The position numbers were made by a program, and so were the translations under genes. Source: Variovorax sp. Sphag1AA (GTDB lineage: Bacteria; Pseudomonadota; Gammaproteobacteria; Burkholderiales; Burkholderiaceae_C). Taken from it: a stretch of DNA of 64,000 nucleotides. Below, one piece after another: positions 25,498 through 33,965 of this stretch. How positions within the stretch are numbered: position 1 is the stretch's first letter; every line of letters starts with the position of its first letter. Location of the stretch: positions 1 through 64,000 of the forward strand of contig NZ_JACHYC010000015.1 of NCBI RefSeq assembly GCF_014192575.1. Direction: 5' to 3'. A model generated the notes under the pieces. The model ran no database searches. It saw only the letters and a program-made list of their open reading frames with translations, and had not been told where the DNA came from.

Positions 25498-26019
25498 CTA
25501 GAGTGGCCGGTTGGCGTCTGGTTCCGGCGCCCTGCGTTGGGGTGCCAACAAAAGCACACTGACCAGCGGCCAAAGCGCTGCCTCGATCAAGGGCGCGATG
25601 AGCAGCGTCCAACCCGGGAACACGCCGCCGCCGATCATGCGGATCGCGAGTTCGATCAGATGCGACACCGCGAACAGCGGAAGCACCTGCAGCGCCTGCG
25701 AAGCGACCGAAAACCACAGCAGGCGGCGGTGGATCATGATCGCGAAGAAGCCGAGCGTCGTGTACGACAGCGCGTGCTGCCCGAGCATCGAGGCCTGGTG
25801 CACGTCCATCAGCAGACCGAAGACGAAAGCAGCGCCGATGCCGATGCGCGCCGGCTGGTGCACGCTCCAGAAGACGATCACCAGCGCCAGCAGATCAGGC
25901 GTCCAGGCAGCCCTGCCGATCGGCACCATGTTGATCAACAGGGCGACGATCAAGCTGGCCCACATGAATAGCGGGCTGACGGGCAACAGGAGTTGCTGCT
26001 GGCCGGGACGCATGATCAT
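25498..26019 (-). CDS. mreD: Rod shape-determining protein MreD
   Basis: The 173-residue inner-membrane protein has five or six predicted helices and is almost entirely hydrophobic, the normal MreD pattern. It acts with MreC, MreB, RodA and PBP2 in the elongasome. The ATG at 26019 overlaps the mreC stop by four bases (ATGA), so translation is coupled. MreD is poorly conserved, so the call rests on both position and topology. Confidence 0.92.
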   Translation of the reverse strand: MIMRPGQQQLLLPVSPLFMWASLIVALLINMVPIGRAAWTPDLLALVIVFWSVHQPARIGIGAAFVFGLLMDVHQASMLGQHALSYTTLGFFAIMIHRRLLWFSVASQALQVLPLFAVSHLIELAIRMIGGGVFPGWTLLIAPLIEAALWPLVSVLLLAPQRRAPEPDANRPL

Positions 26020-27089
26020 GGCGCGCGCTTCTCCTTCTTGTCGGCCGCCTTGTCTGTCTTCTCCGCCTTGTCTGTTTTCTCGGACTTTTCAGACTTGCTG
26101 TCGGCCTTTGCGGCGGCCTTGTCCGACTTATCGGACTTGTCGGACTTGACGCCCGCCTTATCGGACTTGTCGCCCTTTTTCTTAGTCGAGGTGCTCGCTG
26201 CCGGCGCGGCAGGAGCGGGTTTCGGCACCGGCGGCGTGCCGGTCGGTGCCAGCACCAGTACGTACCGCGCGGAATTCACGTGCCCCATCGGCGTCAAGTG
26301 GATGCGGGCGAAGGCCGAGTCGGCGCGACGCTCGATGCGGTCGATCTTCGCGACCGGCAGCCCCGCCGGATAAACCCCGTCGACGCCGCTGGTAGTCAGC
26401 ACATCGCCTTCCTGGACATCTGAATTGGCGCCCATGAAGCGCAGCTCCAGCCCGCCACCATGGGCGCTGGCGTCGCCGAAAGCCACGCTGCGCGCACCGG
26501 TCCGGGTGTTCTGAACGGGGATGGCGAGATCGCGGTCGATCACCAGCGTGATTTCGCTCGTGAAAGGTTGCACCTGTGTGACCTGCCCGAGCACGCCGTT
26601 CTCGTCGATCACCGGCGACCCTGGAGCGATGCCGTGCGTCAGGCCCTGGTCGATCACCACCTTGCGGGTGTACGGATCCGCCGTGTCGTAGAGCACCTCG
26701 GCGACCCGGCCTGGCGTCTGCGTGACTTGGCGCAGTTCCAGCATCGTGCGGAGTCGCGCGTTTTCCTGGGCCAGCAGGTCGGCCTGGCTGGCACGTTCCG
26801 ACTGCAGCGCCAAGGCCTTGCGCGCCTCGGCCTCATTGGCCTGCGCGACCTGCAGGTCTTCGAGGTATCGGCTACCGCCCATCACCAGCTGAACGGGTTT
26901 CAGCGCCAGCCACTGGATCGGGTAAAGCACCGCACCGACCGCCGTGCGGACCGGCTGCACGATGTTGAGGCGCGCATCGGCCACCATCAGGAACAGCGCG
27001 AGCGCGCTGAAAAAGATCAGCTTGCTAAGCGCCGATGGACCCTGGTTGAACAGGGGTGGCGCAGTGCGATCGAGCGTGCCGAGCGGCAT
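26016..27089 (-). CDS. mreC: Rod shape-determining protein MreC with a long charged C-terminal tail
   Basis: The 357-residue protein has one membrane helix (about residues 22-42), a coiled coil (about 68-105) and the periplasmic MreC beta domains to about residue 290. It scaffolds the elongasome and activates PBP2. Beyond the domain comes a tail of about 60 residues made almost only of Lys, Ser, Asp, Ala, Glu and Thr, in SDK/EKTDK-like steps. It starts 72 bp after mreB, with a terminator-like hairpin between, and overlaps mreD by four bases. Confidence 0.95.
   Translation of the reverse strand: MPLGTLDRTAPPLFNQGPSALSKLIFFSALALFLMVADARLNIVQPVRTAVGAVLYPIQWLALKPVQLVMGGSRYLEDLQVAQANEAEARKALALQSERASQADLLAQENARLRTMLELRQVTQTPGRVAEVLYDTADPYTRKVVIDQGLTHGIAPGSPVIDENGVLGQVTQVQPFTSEITLVIDRDLAIPVQNTRTGARSVAFGDASAHGGGLELRFMGANSDVQEGDVLTTSGVDGVYPAGLPVAKIDRIERRADSAFARIHLTPMGHVNSARYVLVLAPTGTPPVPKPAPAAPAASTSTKKKGDKSDKAGVKSDKSDKSDKAAAKADSKSEKSEKTDKAEKTDKAADKKEKRAP
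26025..26190 (-). repeat. Degenerate tandem codon repeat encoding the MreC Lys/Ser/Asp tail
   Basis: The 3' end of mreC is a run of imperfect repeats of triplets coding S-D-K, K-S-D-K, E-K-S and D-K-A units. The complement shows repeated CTTGTC(C/T) and GGACTT words. Repeats of this sort are prone to length change between strains. Confidence 0.7.
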
Positions 27090-27110
27090 GGCGGAGGGGA
27101 CTTTAAATTG

Positions 27111-27142
27111 AAAAAGCCGGCCCTGCGCAAACGCGGGCCGGC
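27111..27142 (-). terminator. Terminator-like hairpin between mreB and mreC
   Basis: GCCGGCCC (27116-27123) pairs with GGGCCGGC (27135-27142), with three more pairs inside, and TTTTTC follows on the minus strand. It lies between the mreB stop (27162) and the mreC start (27089). It would end part of the transcripts after mreB and so give more MreB than MreC/MreD/PBP2. Confidence 0.75.
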
Positions 27143-27161
27143 CATTTGCGCATCAAGCGCA

Positions 27162-28205
27162 TTATTCGCTCGTGAAGATGCTCCCGAGCCGGTCCATGCG
27201 CTCGAGGGCAATACCGCAGCCGCGGACCACACAGGTCAGCGGGTCTTCGGCCACGAGCACTGGCAGGCCGGTCTCTTCGGCGAGCAAGCGGTCAAGGTCA
27301 CGCAGCAATGCACCGCCGCCGGTGAGCATCATGCCGCGCTCGGCGATATCGGCACCGAGTTCAGGCGGCGTTTGTTCCAGCGCGTTCTTGACGGCGGAAA
27401 CGATGTTGTTCAGGGGATCGGTCAGCGCTTCCAGCACTTCGTTGCTGCTGATGGTGAAGCTGCGCGGCACGCCTTCGCTGAGGTTGCGGCCCTTGACTTC
27501 CATTTCCTTGACTTCGGAGCCAGGGAATGCCGAGCCGATGCTCTTCTTGATGACTTCCGCCGTCGGCTCGCCGATCAGCATGCCGTAGTTGCGGCGGATG
27601 TAATTGATGATGGCCTCGTCGAAGCGGTCGCCGCCGACGCGGACGCTGCCCTTGTAGACCATACCGCCGAGCGAGATCACGCCCACTTCGGTGGTGCCGC
27701 CGCCGATGTCGACGACCATCGAGCCGCTGGCTTCGGAGACCGGCAGGCCGGCGCCGATCGCGGCGGCCATGGGTTCTTCGATGAGGTAGACCGACGTCGC
27801 ACCGGCTGCTTCAGCGGCGTCCTTGATCGCGCGGCGCTCAACCTGGGTCGAACCGCAGGGCACGCAGATGATGATGCGCGGGCTCGGCGTGAGCAGCGAC
27901 CGCGGATGAACCATCTTGATGAACTGCTTGATCATCTGCTCGGTGATCACGAAGTCGGCAATCACGCCGTCCTTCATCGGGCGGATGGCTTCGATGTTGC
28001 CGGGCACCTTGCCGAGCATGGCCTTGGCTTCGCGGCCGACGGCCTGGATCACCTTCTTTCCGTGGGGGCCGCCCTCGTGCCGGATGGCGACGACCGACGG
28101 CTCGTCCAGGACGATGCCCTTGTTGCGAGCAAAGATGAGTGTGTTGGCGGTGCCGAGGTCGATCGCGAGGTCGGTAGAGAAGTACCGACGAAAAGCTCCG
28201 AACAT
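27162..28205 (-). CDS. mreB: Rod shape-determining protein MreB
   Basis: The 347-residue bacterial actin has the nucleotide motifs DLGTANT at the N-terminus, DIGGGTTEV in the middle and the late adenosine motif TGGGALL. It polymerises under the membrane through an N-terminal amphipathic helix (MFGAFRRYFS here) and directs cell-wall elongation. It is first in the mreBCD-mrdA set and divergent from gatC across 225 bp. Full length and all motifs are normal. Confidence 0.98.
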   Translation of the reverse strand: MFGAFRRYFSTDLAIDLGTANTLIFARNKGIVLDEPSVVAIRHEGGPHGKKVIQAVGREAKAMLGKVPGNIEAIRPMKDGVIADFVITEQMIKQFIKMVHPRSLLTPSPRIIICVPCGSTQVERRAIKDAAEAAGATSVYLIEEPMAAAIGAGLPVSEASGSMVVDIGGGTTEVGVISLGGMVYKGSVRVGGDRFDEAIINYIRRNYGMLIGEPTAEVIKKSIGSAFPGSEVKEMEVKGRNLSEGVPRSFTISSNEVLEALTDPLNNIVSAVKNALEQTPPELGADIAERGMMLTGGGALLRDLDRLLAEETGLPVLVAEDPLTCVVRGCGIALERMDRLGSIFTSE

Positions 28206-28373
28206 TGTGGAATCCTCTGGAGCACGGCATGCGCGTCGGCAGGCCGTCGCCCTCTTGCTGGGTCGTTTGACAGGGGTGGATTGAAACGTTTTTGCGGCAA
28301 ATGCCGGCGCGTTCGCGGGGGTTGCGGCAAAGGCGGGATAATAACCGAATCCCTTGACGCTCCAGCGTTTACA

Positions 28374-28391
28374 TGCACCTTTTGAGGTGCA
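28374..28391 (+). other. Hairpin in the gatC leader
   Basis: TGCACCT (28374-28380) pairs with AGGTGCA (28385-28391) around a TTTG loop, 40 bases before the gatC start. The rest of the 225-bp mreB/gatC gap holds possible promoter pieces, such as TTGACG at 28354-28359, but no pair with good spacing that I trust. Confidence 0.35.
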
Positions 28392-28430
28392 ACGCCCCGC
28401 GTTTTCACGGTCGACAAGTCTCCTTTTCCG

Positions 28431-28730
28431 ATGTCCCTCACCGCTTCAGATATTGCGCGCATCGCGTCGCTCGCCCGGCTTCAGCTGGCACCCGAGGAAA
28501 GCGATCGCCTGCGTGGCCAGATCAACGGCTTCTTCGACCTCGTCGAGCGCATGCGTGCCGTCGACACCACCGGTGTCGAGCCGCTCGCCCACCCGGTCGC
28601 CACGATCCAGGACGTGACGCTTCGCCTCGCCGAAGACGTCGTCAGCGAACCCAATAACCGCGAAGCAAATCAACGCAGCGCTCCCGCCGTCGAAAACGGC
28701 CTGTTCCTGGTTCCGAAGGTGATCGAATGA
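28431..28730 (+). CDS. gatC: Asp-tRNA(Asn)/Glu-tRNA(Gln) amidotransferase subunit C
   Basis: The 99-residue GatC begins MSLTASDIARIASLARL and contains the expected long helix and the late HPV...LR segment that threads between GatA and GatB. The GatCAB complex converts Glu-tRNA(Gln), and often Asp-tRNA(Asn), to the correct amide. Its stop overlaps the gatA ATG by four bases, so the subunits are made by coupled translation. Confidence 0.96.
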   Translation: MSLTASDIARIASLARLQLAPEESDRLRGQINGFFDLVERMRAVDTTGVEPLAHPVATIQDVTLRLAEDVVSEPNNREANQRSAPAVENGLFLVPKVIE

Positions 28731-30214
28731 GCGCGGCAATCCATCAGATGGGCGTGGCCGAACTCGCCAAGGCGCTGCGCGAGCGCAAGGTTTCGGCCGT
28801 CGAAGCCGCCCGGCACCAGCTCGATCGGATCGGTCAGCACAAGGACCTCGGCGCCTTTGTAGCGGTCGACGAGGATCTGACCTTGGCCCAGGCCCGCGCG
28901 GCCGACGAGAAGCTCGCCGCCGGCAACGCCGCGGCGTTGACGGGCGTGCCGATCGCCCACAAGGACATCTTTGTCACCACCGGCCTGCCGACCAGTGCCG
29001 GCTCGCAAATTCTGGAAGGCTATCGCTCGCCCTTCGACGCCACCGTGGTCCGCCGCCTCGCCGAGGCCGGTGCGGTGACCCTCGGCAAGCTGAGCTGCGA
29101 CGAGTTCGCGATGGGCTCGTCCAACGAGAACGTCGCCGTTCCTGCAGTCGGCTTCGACAAGGCAGTGCCGGTTCGCAATCCGTGGGATCGCGACCGCATC
29201 CCCGGTGGCTCGTCGGGCGGCAGCGCCGCTGCGGTGGCCGCGCGCCTTGCGCCCGCCGCCACTGGCACCGATACGGGCGGATCGATTCGCCAGCCCGCCT
29301 CGTTCTGCGGCGTGACCGGCATCAAGCCGACTTACGGCCGCGCATCGCGTTACGGCATGGTCGCCTTCGCGTCGAGCCTCGATCAGGCCGGGCCAATGGC
29401 TCACTCGGCAGAAGACTGCGCCCTGCTGCTGTCCGCCATGTGCGGCCCCGATCCGGACCGCGATTCGACGTCGCTCGACCGCCCTGCCGAAGACTTCTCC
29501 CGCCGCCTCGGCGATTCGCTCGAAGGCCTGCGCATCGGCGTGCCGAAGGAATTCCTGGGTGACGGCGTCGCGCCTGGCGTTCGGGCGGTGGTCGAAGCGG
29601 CACTGGCCGAATACGAAAAGCTCGGCGCCCGCCGCGTCGAGATCACGCTGCCGCGCACCGAGCTGTCGATCCCGGTCTACTACATCATTGCGGCCGCCGA
29701 GGCATCGAGCAATCTGAGCCGCTTCGACGGCGTCAAGTTCGGCCATCGCGCGAAGGACTACCGCGACCTCGCCGACATGTACGCCAAGACGCGCGAAGAG
29801 GGCTTCGGCGACGAGGTCAAGCGCCGCATCATGATCGGCACGTACGTGCTCTCGCATGGCTACTACGACGCCTACTACCTGCAGGCGCAGAAGGTGCGTC
29901 GCATGATCGCGGACGACTTCCAGCAGGCGTTCAAGCAATGCGACCTGATCGCCGGCCCGGCCGCGCCGACGGTTGCCTGGAAGCTCGGCGAGCACGGCGA
30001 TGACCCGGTGGCCGACTACCTCGCCGACATCTTCACGCTGCCCGGATCGCTTGCGGGCCTGCCCGGCATGAGCATTCCGGCGGGCTTCGACGGCGGCATG
30101 CCGGTGGGCCTCCAGTTGCTCGGCAACTACTGCGACGAATCGCGCCTGCTCAACGCCGCGCACCGCTTCCAGCAAGCCACCGACTGGCACCAGCGGACGC
30201 CGGCTGGCTTTTGA
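28727..30214 (+). CDS. gatA: Asp-tRNA(Asn)/Glu-tRNA(Gln) amidotransferase subunit A
   Basis: The 495-residue amidase-signature enzyme supplies ammonia from glutamine to GatB. The Ser-cisSer-Lys triad is visible as Lys in PIAHKDIF, Ser in GGSSGGSAAAVAA and Ser in DTGGSIRQPASFCG. Length and motif spacing match GatA rather than the two amidases found later in this window. It overlaps gatC by four bases and precedes gatB by 15 bp. Confidence 0.97.
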   Translation: MSAAIHQMGVAELAKALRERKVSAVEAARHQLDRIGQHKDLGAFVAVDEDLTLAQARAADEKLAAGNAAALTGVPIAHKDIFVTTGLPTSAGSQILEGYRSPFDATVVRRLAEAGAVTLGKLSCDEFAMGSSNENVAVPAVGFDKAVPVRNPWDRDRIPGGSSGGSAAAVAARLAPAATGTDTGGSIRQPASFCGVTGIKPTYGRASRYGMVAFASSLDQAGPMAHSAEDCALLLSAMCGPDPDRDSTSLDRPAEDFSRRLGDSLEGLRIGVPKEFLGDGVAPGVRAVVEAALAEYEKLGARRVEITLPRTELSIPVYYIIAAAEASSNLSRFDGVKFGHRAKDYRDLADMYAKTREEGFGDEVKRRIMIGTYVLSHGYYDAYYLQAQKVRRMIADDFQQAFKQCDLIAGPAAPTVAWKLGEHGDDPVADYLADIFTLPGSLAGLPGMSIPAGFDGGMPVGLQLLGNYCDESRLLNAAHRFQQATDWHQRTPAGF

Positions 30215-30229
30215 TGGCGAAGAACTGAC

Positions 30230-31717
30230 ATGAGCGAAACCAACACTTTTGAAGCCGCACAGAGCGGACGCCCGACGGGCCCGCTCGTGCGTGGGTATGA
30301 AGTCATCATCGGCTTCGAGACGCACGCGCAGCTTTCCACCGCATCCAAGATCTTCAGCCGCGCCTCGACCGCCTTCGGCGCCGAGCCGAACACGCAGGCG
30401 AGCGCCGTGGATCTCGCGCTGCCCGGCACGCTGCCGGTGATGAACAAGGGAGCGGTCGAACGCGCGATCAAGCTGGGCCTCGCACTCGGCTCGCACATCG
30501 CGCCGCGCAGCGTGTTTGCGCGCAAGAACTACTTCTACCCCGACCTGCCGAAGGGCTACCAGATCAGCCAGTACGAAATCCCCGTCGTGCAGGGCGGCTC
30601 GGTGAGCTTCTTCCTCGGCGAAGACAAGAAGACGGTGCGCCTCGTGCGCGCGCATCTCGAAGAAGACGCCGGCAAATCGCTGCACGAAGATTTCATCGGG
30701 CAGTCGGGCATCGACCTGAACCGCGCCGGCACGCCGCTGCTCGAGATCGTGACCGAGCCGGACATGCGCTCCACCGCCGAGGCCGTGGCCTACGCACGCG
30801 AGCTGCACAAGATCGTGACCTGGATTGGCATCTGCGACGGCAACATGCAGGAAGGCAGCTTCCGCTGCGACGCCAACGTGTCGGTGCGCAGGCCCGGCGA
30901 GCCGCTGGGCACCCGGCGCGAGATCAAGAACCTGAACAGCTTCAAGTTCATGCAGCAGGCGATCGATTTCGAGATCCGCTGGCAGATCGACGAACTGGAG
31001 GAAGGCCGCGCGATCCAGCAGGCCACGGTGCTGTTCGACCCCGACACCGGCGAAACACGTGCGATGCGCACCAAGGAAGATGCGGCCGACTATCGCTACT
31101 TCCCCGACCCGGACCTCCCGCCACTGGCCATTGCCGCCGAGTGGATCGAACGCGTCCGCGCCGAGATGCCCGAGCTTCCGCGCGCCATGGCCGATCGCTA
31201 TGTGCAGCAGCACGGCCTGTCGGAATACGACGCAACGCAGCTCACGCAAAGCCCTGCGCTCGCGCGCTACTTCGACGACGCGGTGAGTGCCGGCGCCGCG
31301 CCCAAGCTCGCGAGCAACTGGATCACCGGCGAGATCGCGCGCCGCCTGAACCTGCAGGACATCGGCATTGCCGAAGCCCCGGTCGGCGCGGCGCAGCTCG
31401 CGAAGCTCATCGCGCGCATCAGCGACGGCACGATCTCGAACAACGCTGCGCGGCAGGTGTTCGACGCGCTGTGGACCGGTGAGGGCCAGGACGTCGACAG
31501 CGTGATCGACGCCAAAGGCTTGAAGCAAATGAGCGACACCGGCGCGCTCGAAAAGATCATCGATGGCGTTCTGGCCACGAACCAGAAGAACATCGACGAA
31601 TACCGCGCCGGCAAGGACAAGGCCTTCAACGCGCTGGTCGGTCAGGTCATGAAGGCCAGCCAGGGCAAGGCCAACCCGGCGCAGGTCAATGCGCTGCTGA
31701 AAGCCAAACTCGGTTGA
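30230..31717 (+). CDS. gatB: Asp-tRNA(Asn)/Glu-tRNA(Gln) amidotransferase subunit B
   Basis: The 495-residue kinase-transamidase phosphorylates the misacylated tRNA and adds the ammonia delivered by GatA. The N-terminal GFETHAQLSTASKIF and SDxDLNRAGTPLLEIVTEP-type motifs (here GIDLNRAGTPLLEI) and the helical C-terminal YqeY-like tail are all present. It completes the gatCAB operon. A hairpin at 31725-31743 follows the stop. Confidence 0.97.
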   Translation: MSETNTFEAAQSGRPTGPLVRGYEVIIGFETHAQLSTASKIFSRASTAFGAEPNTQASAVDLALPGTLPVMNKGAVERAIKLGLALGSHIAPRSVFARKNYFYPDLPKGYQISQYEIPVVQGGSVSFFLGEDKKTVRLVRAHLEEDAGKSLHEDFIGQSGIDLNRAGTPLLEIVTEPDMRSTAEAVAYARELHKIVTWIGICDGNMQEGSFRCDANVSVRRPGEPLGTRREIKNLNSFKFMQQAIDFEIRWQIDELEEGRAIQQATVLFDPDTGETRAMRTKEDAADYRYFPDPDLPPLAIAAEWIERVRAEMPELPRAMADRYVQQHGLSEYDATQLTQSPALARYFDDAVSAGAAPKLASNWITGEIARRLNLQDIGIAEAPVGAAQLAKLIARISDGTISNNAARQVFDALWTGEGQDVDSVIDAKGLKQMSDTGALEKIIDGVLATNQKNIDEYRAGKDKAFNALVGQVMKASQGKANPAQVNALLKAKLG

Positions 31718-31724
31718 ATCGCGC

Positions 31725-31743
31725 GACCCGCGCGTTGCGGGTC
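31725..31743. terminator. Hairpin between convergent gatB and the DUF4124 gene
   Basis: GACCCGC (31725-31731) pairs with GCGGGTC (31737-31743) in the 24-bp gap, reaching the DUF4124 stop codon. It lacks a T-tract on either side, so two-way termination is only possible, not shown. Confidence 0.4.
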
Positions 31744-32428
31744 AGCGCTGCGCCTGCGCGGCCGCGTTGGCGGCCCAGAGCGGCTTCAGGCGGGCCTGCT
31801 CTTCATCGAAGCGCGCGTTGACGCGCTTCTTTTCTTCTTCCTGCTCCGTGATGAAGCGGTTCTGCACGTCGACGCTTCGCGTGTTGTCCTCGGCCTTGCG
31901 GCGGATCGAACCGGGCGCCTTGCTGGGTTCGCTCTTGTAGAACTCGAGTTCGTCGTCGATGCGCTTGCGGTCTTCTGCCAGTTCGCTCAGCCGCTTCCTG
32001 GCGGCGGTGATCACCGCGTCGATCTGCACCAGCGCCTCGGCGCGTTCACGGTCATGCGCGGCGGCGTTCGGGTAGCGGACCAGCAATGCGCGCTCGCGAC
32101 GGCGCTCCTCGACCTGGCGCGCCGCCTGCAACTGGGCCTGGCGCTCGCGCTCTTCGCGCTCGGCCTGTTCCTTTGCGGTGTAAGTGGGTTCGATCTTGCG
32201 GCGTGTGGTGCCACTGGGATTCAGTTCGCGCTGCTCGCGGTCGTTGCAATCCGCGATCGGACGGTCCGCGGTGATCGTGCGGCCTTTTGAATCGATGCAA
32301 CTGTAGATACCGGCACTGCTTGCAGCGCCCGACTGGCGAGCCGCACCGGATTGCTGCGCTTGCGCGTGGCCGGCCGCAGCCAGCGAGAGCGCCATGAAAG
32401 CTAACAACGATGCCTGGAATCTCGCCAC
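31742..32428 (-). CDS. DUF4124 domain secreted coiled-coil protein
   Basis: The 228-residue protein has a Sec signal peptide ending near GHAQA, then a DUF4124 domain starting GIYSCIDSKGRTITADRPI with paired cysteines (Cys in YSCID and ADCND). A highly charged helical region of about 130 residues follows, likely a coiled coil. DUF4124 proteins are periplasmic and of unknown function. It lies 24 bp after pyrE on the same strand and is convergent with gatB. Confidence 0.82.
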   Translation of the reverse strand: MARFQASLLAFMALSLAAAGHAQAQQSGAARQSGAASSAGIYSCIDSKGRTITADRPIADCNDREQRELNPSGTTRRKIEPTYTAKEQAEREERERQAQLQAARQVEERRRERALLVRYPNAAAHDRERAEALVQIDAVITAARKRLSELAEDRKRIDDELEFYKSEPSKAPGSIRRKAEDNTRSVDVQNRFITEQEEEKKRVNARFDEEQARLKPLWAANAAAQAQR

Positions 32429-32452
32429 GTCCGTCCCTTCGGGAAGGTTGAA

Positions 32453-33136
32453 TCAACGCGCTCCGTAGCGCGCCCGATACTCCAACACTCCCTGTCGATG
32501 GGCGCCCAGCTCTCCGTCCGCGCGGCCCGAGAGGTACTGTAACAAGTCGTCCAGCGTTGCGATGGCGACCACCTGCAGCCCCAGCTGATTCCGTACATAT
32601 TGCACGGCGCTGTGATCCACGTCGACGCCGTTCTCGGTCGCCTTCTCCTGGCGGTCCAACGCGATCGCGACTGCGTGCGGCGTGGCGCCGGCATTCCGGA
32701 TGGCGGCGATGGATTCACGCACTGCGGTGCCGGCCGACATCACGTCGTCGACGATCAGTACCCGTCCCTTGAGCGGCGCGCCGACCAGCGTGCCGCCTTC
32801 ACCGTGATCCTTGGCTTCCTTACGGTTGTAGGCGAAGGGCACGTTGCGGCCGCGGCGCGCGAGCTCGGCAGCCACGGTGGCGCCCAGCGGAATGCCCTTG
32901 TAGGCGGGGCCGAAGATCATGTCGAATTCGAGCCCGCTCTCGATCAGGCGGTCTGCATAGAATCCGGCGAGCCGCGCGATCTTGGCGCCGTCGTCGAACA
33001 GCCCCGCATTGAAGAAATAGGGGCTCATGCGACCGGCCTTGGTCTTGAACTGGCCGAAGCGCAGCACCCCCGACTCCAGGGCGAACTGCACGAACTCCTG
33101 TGCGAGCGCGCCGCCCTCTCCAAACTCTCCAGCCAT
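32453..33136 (-). CDS. pyrE: Orotate phosphoribosyltransferase
   Basis: The 227-residue enzyme joins orotate and PRPP to make OMP in pyrimidine synthesis. The PRPP-binding motif is VLIVDDVMSAGTAVRE, and the orotate-binding loop includes AYNRKEAKDHGEGG. I chose the ATG at 33136 because the family N-terminus (LAQEFVQFALESGVLRFGQF) follows at once; the longer frame overlaps the divergent nuclease gene. It starts 13 bp from the xth start on the other strand, so the two promoters must overlap the coding ends. Confidence 0.95.
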   Translation of the reverse strand: MAGEFGEGGALAQEFVQFALESGVLRFGQFKTKAGRMSPYFFNAGLFDDGAKIARLAGFYADRLIESGLEFDMIFGPAYKGIPLGATVAAELARRGRNVPFAYNRKEAKDHGEGGTLVGAPLKGRVLIVDDVMSAGTAVRESIAAIRNAGATPHAVAIALDRQEKATENGVDVDHSAVQYVRNQLGLQVVAIATLDDLLQYLSGRADGELGAHRQGVLEYRARYGAR

Positions 33137-33149
33137 AGGGAATGTCCTC

Positions 33150-33953
33150 GTGTTCAAACTGACCAGCCTCAACCTCAACGGCCTGCGATCGGCTGCCACC
33201 AAGGGCGTTGCCGACTGGGTGGCCGAACTGGCGCCGGATTGTATTTGCATGCAGGAAACCCGCGTCCAGGCCAGCGACATCGAGGGCCGCTTCGAGGAAA
33301 TGGCGGGCCTGAAGGGCCACTTCCATTTCGCCGAAAAGAAAGGCTACTCCGGTACCGCCGTCTACACCAGACACGCGCCGAGCGACATCGTGGTCGGCTG
33401 GGGCGATTCGGAATTCGACGCCGAGGGCCGCTATCTCGAAGTGCGCTTCGACACGCCCAAGCGCAAGTTCTCAGTGATCAGCTGCTACTTTCCGAGCGGC
33501 TCCTCAGGCGAAGAGCGGCAGGAAGCGAAATTCCGTTTTCTCAAGGGCTTCTTCCCGCATCTCGTGGCACTCAAGAAGGAGCGCGAGTTCGTCCTGTGCG
33601 GCGACATCAACATCGCGCACAAGGAAATCGACCTGAAGAACTGGCGCGGCAACCAGAAGAACAGCGGATTCCTTCCGGAAGAGCGAGCCTGGATGACCCG
33701 GCTGCTCGACGTCGGCGCGGAGGGCGCGGGGCTCGTCGATGTCTACCGCATGCTCAAGCCCGAGACCACCGGCGACGCCTACACGTGGTGGAGCAACCGC
33801 GGCCAGGCCTACGCGAACAACGTGGGGTGGCGTCTGGACTACCACCTTGCGACACCGGCCATCGCCAAGCTCGCGCGCACCGAATCGATCTTCAAGACGA
33901 TCAAGTTCAGCGACCACGCCCCCATCACGGTCGACTACGACTTCAAACTCTGA
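33150..33953 (+). CDS. xth: Exodeoxyribonuclease III / AP endonuclease family protein
   Basis: The 267-residue protein begins with a GTG at 33150 and FKLTSLNLNGLRSA, the exonuclease III start. Catalytic motifs are CMQETRVQ (Glu), YFPSG, GDINIAH (Asp/Asn) and the late SDHAPITVDYDF (Asp-His). It removes abasic sites in base-excision repair. The frame is open upstream only across pyrE. Whether it is xthA or an ExoA-type enzyme is not decided. Confidence 0.93.
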   Translation: MFKLTSLNLNGLRSAATKGVADWVAELAPDCICMQETRVQASDIEGRFEEMAGLKGHFHFAEKKGYSGTAVYTRHAPSDIVVGWGDSEFDAEGRYLEVRFDTPKRKFSVISCYFPSGSSGEERQEAKFRFLKGFFPHLVALKKEREFVLCGDINIAHKEIDLKNWRGNQKNSGFLPEERAWMTRLLDVGAEGAGLVDVYRMLKPETTGDAYTWWSNRGQAYANNVGWRLDYHLATPAIAKLARTESIFKTIKFSDHAPITVDYDFKL

Positions 33954-33965
33954 TCCCCGGGCCGC

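Noticed and set aside
28670..31528. 952-codon open frame antisense to gatA and gatB
   Set aside because: Long antisense frames are common in GC-rich DNA; gatA and gatB on the plus strand have full motifs.
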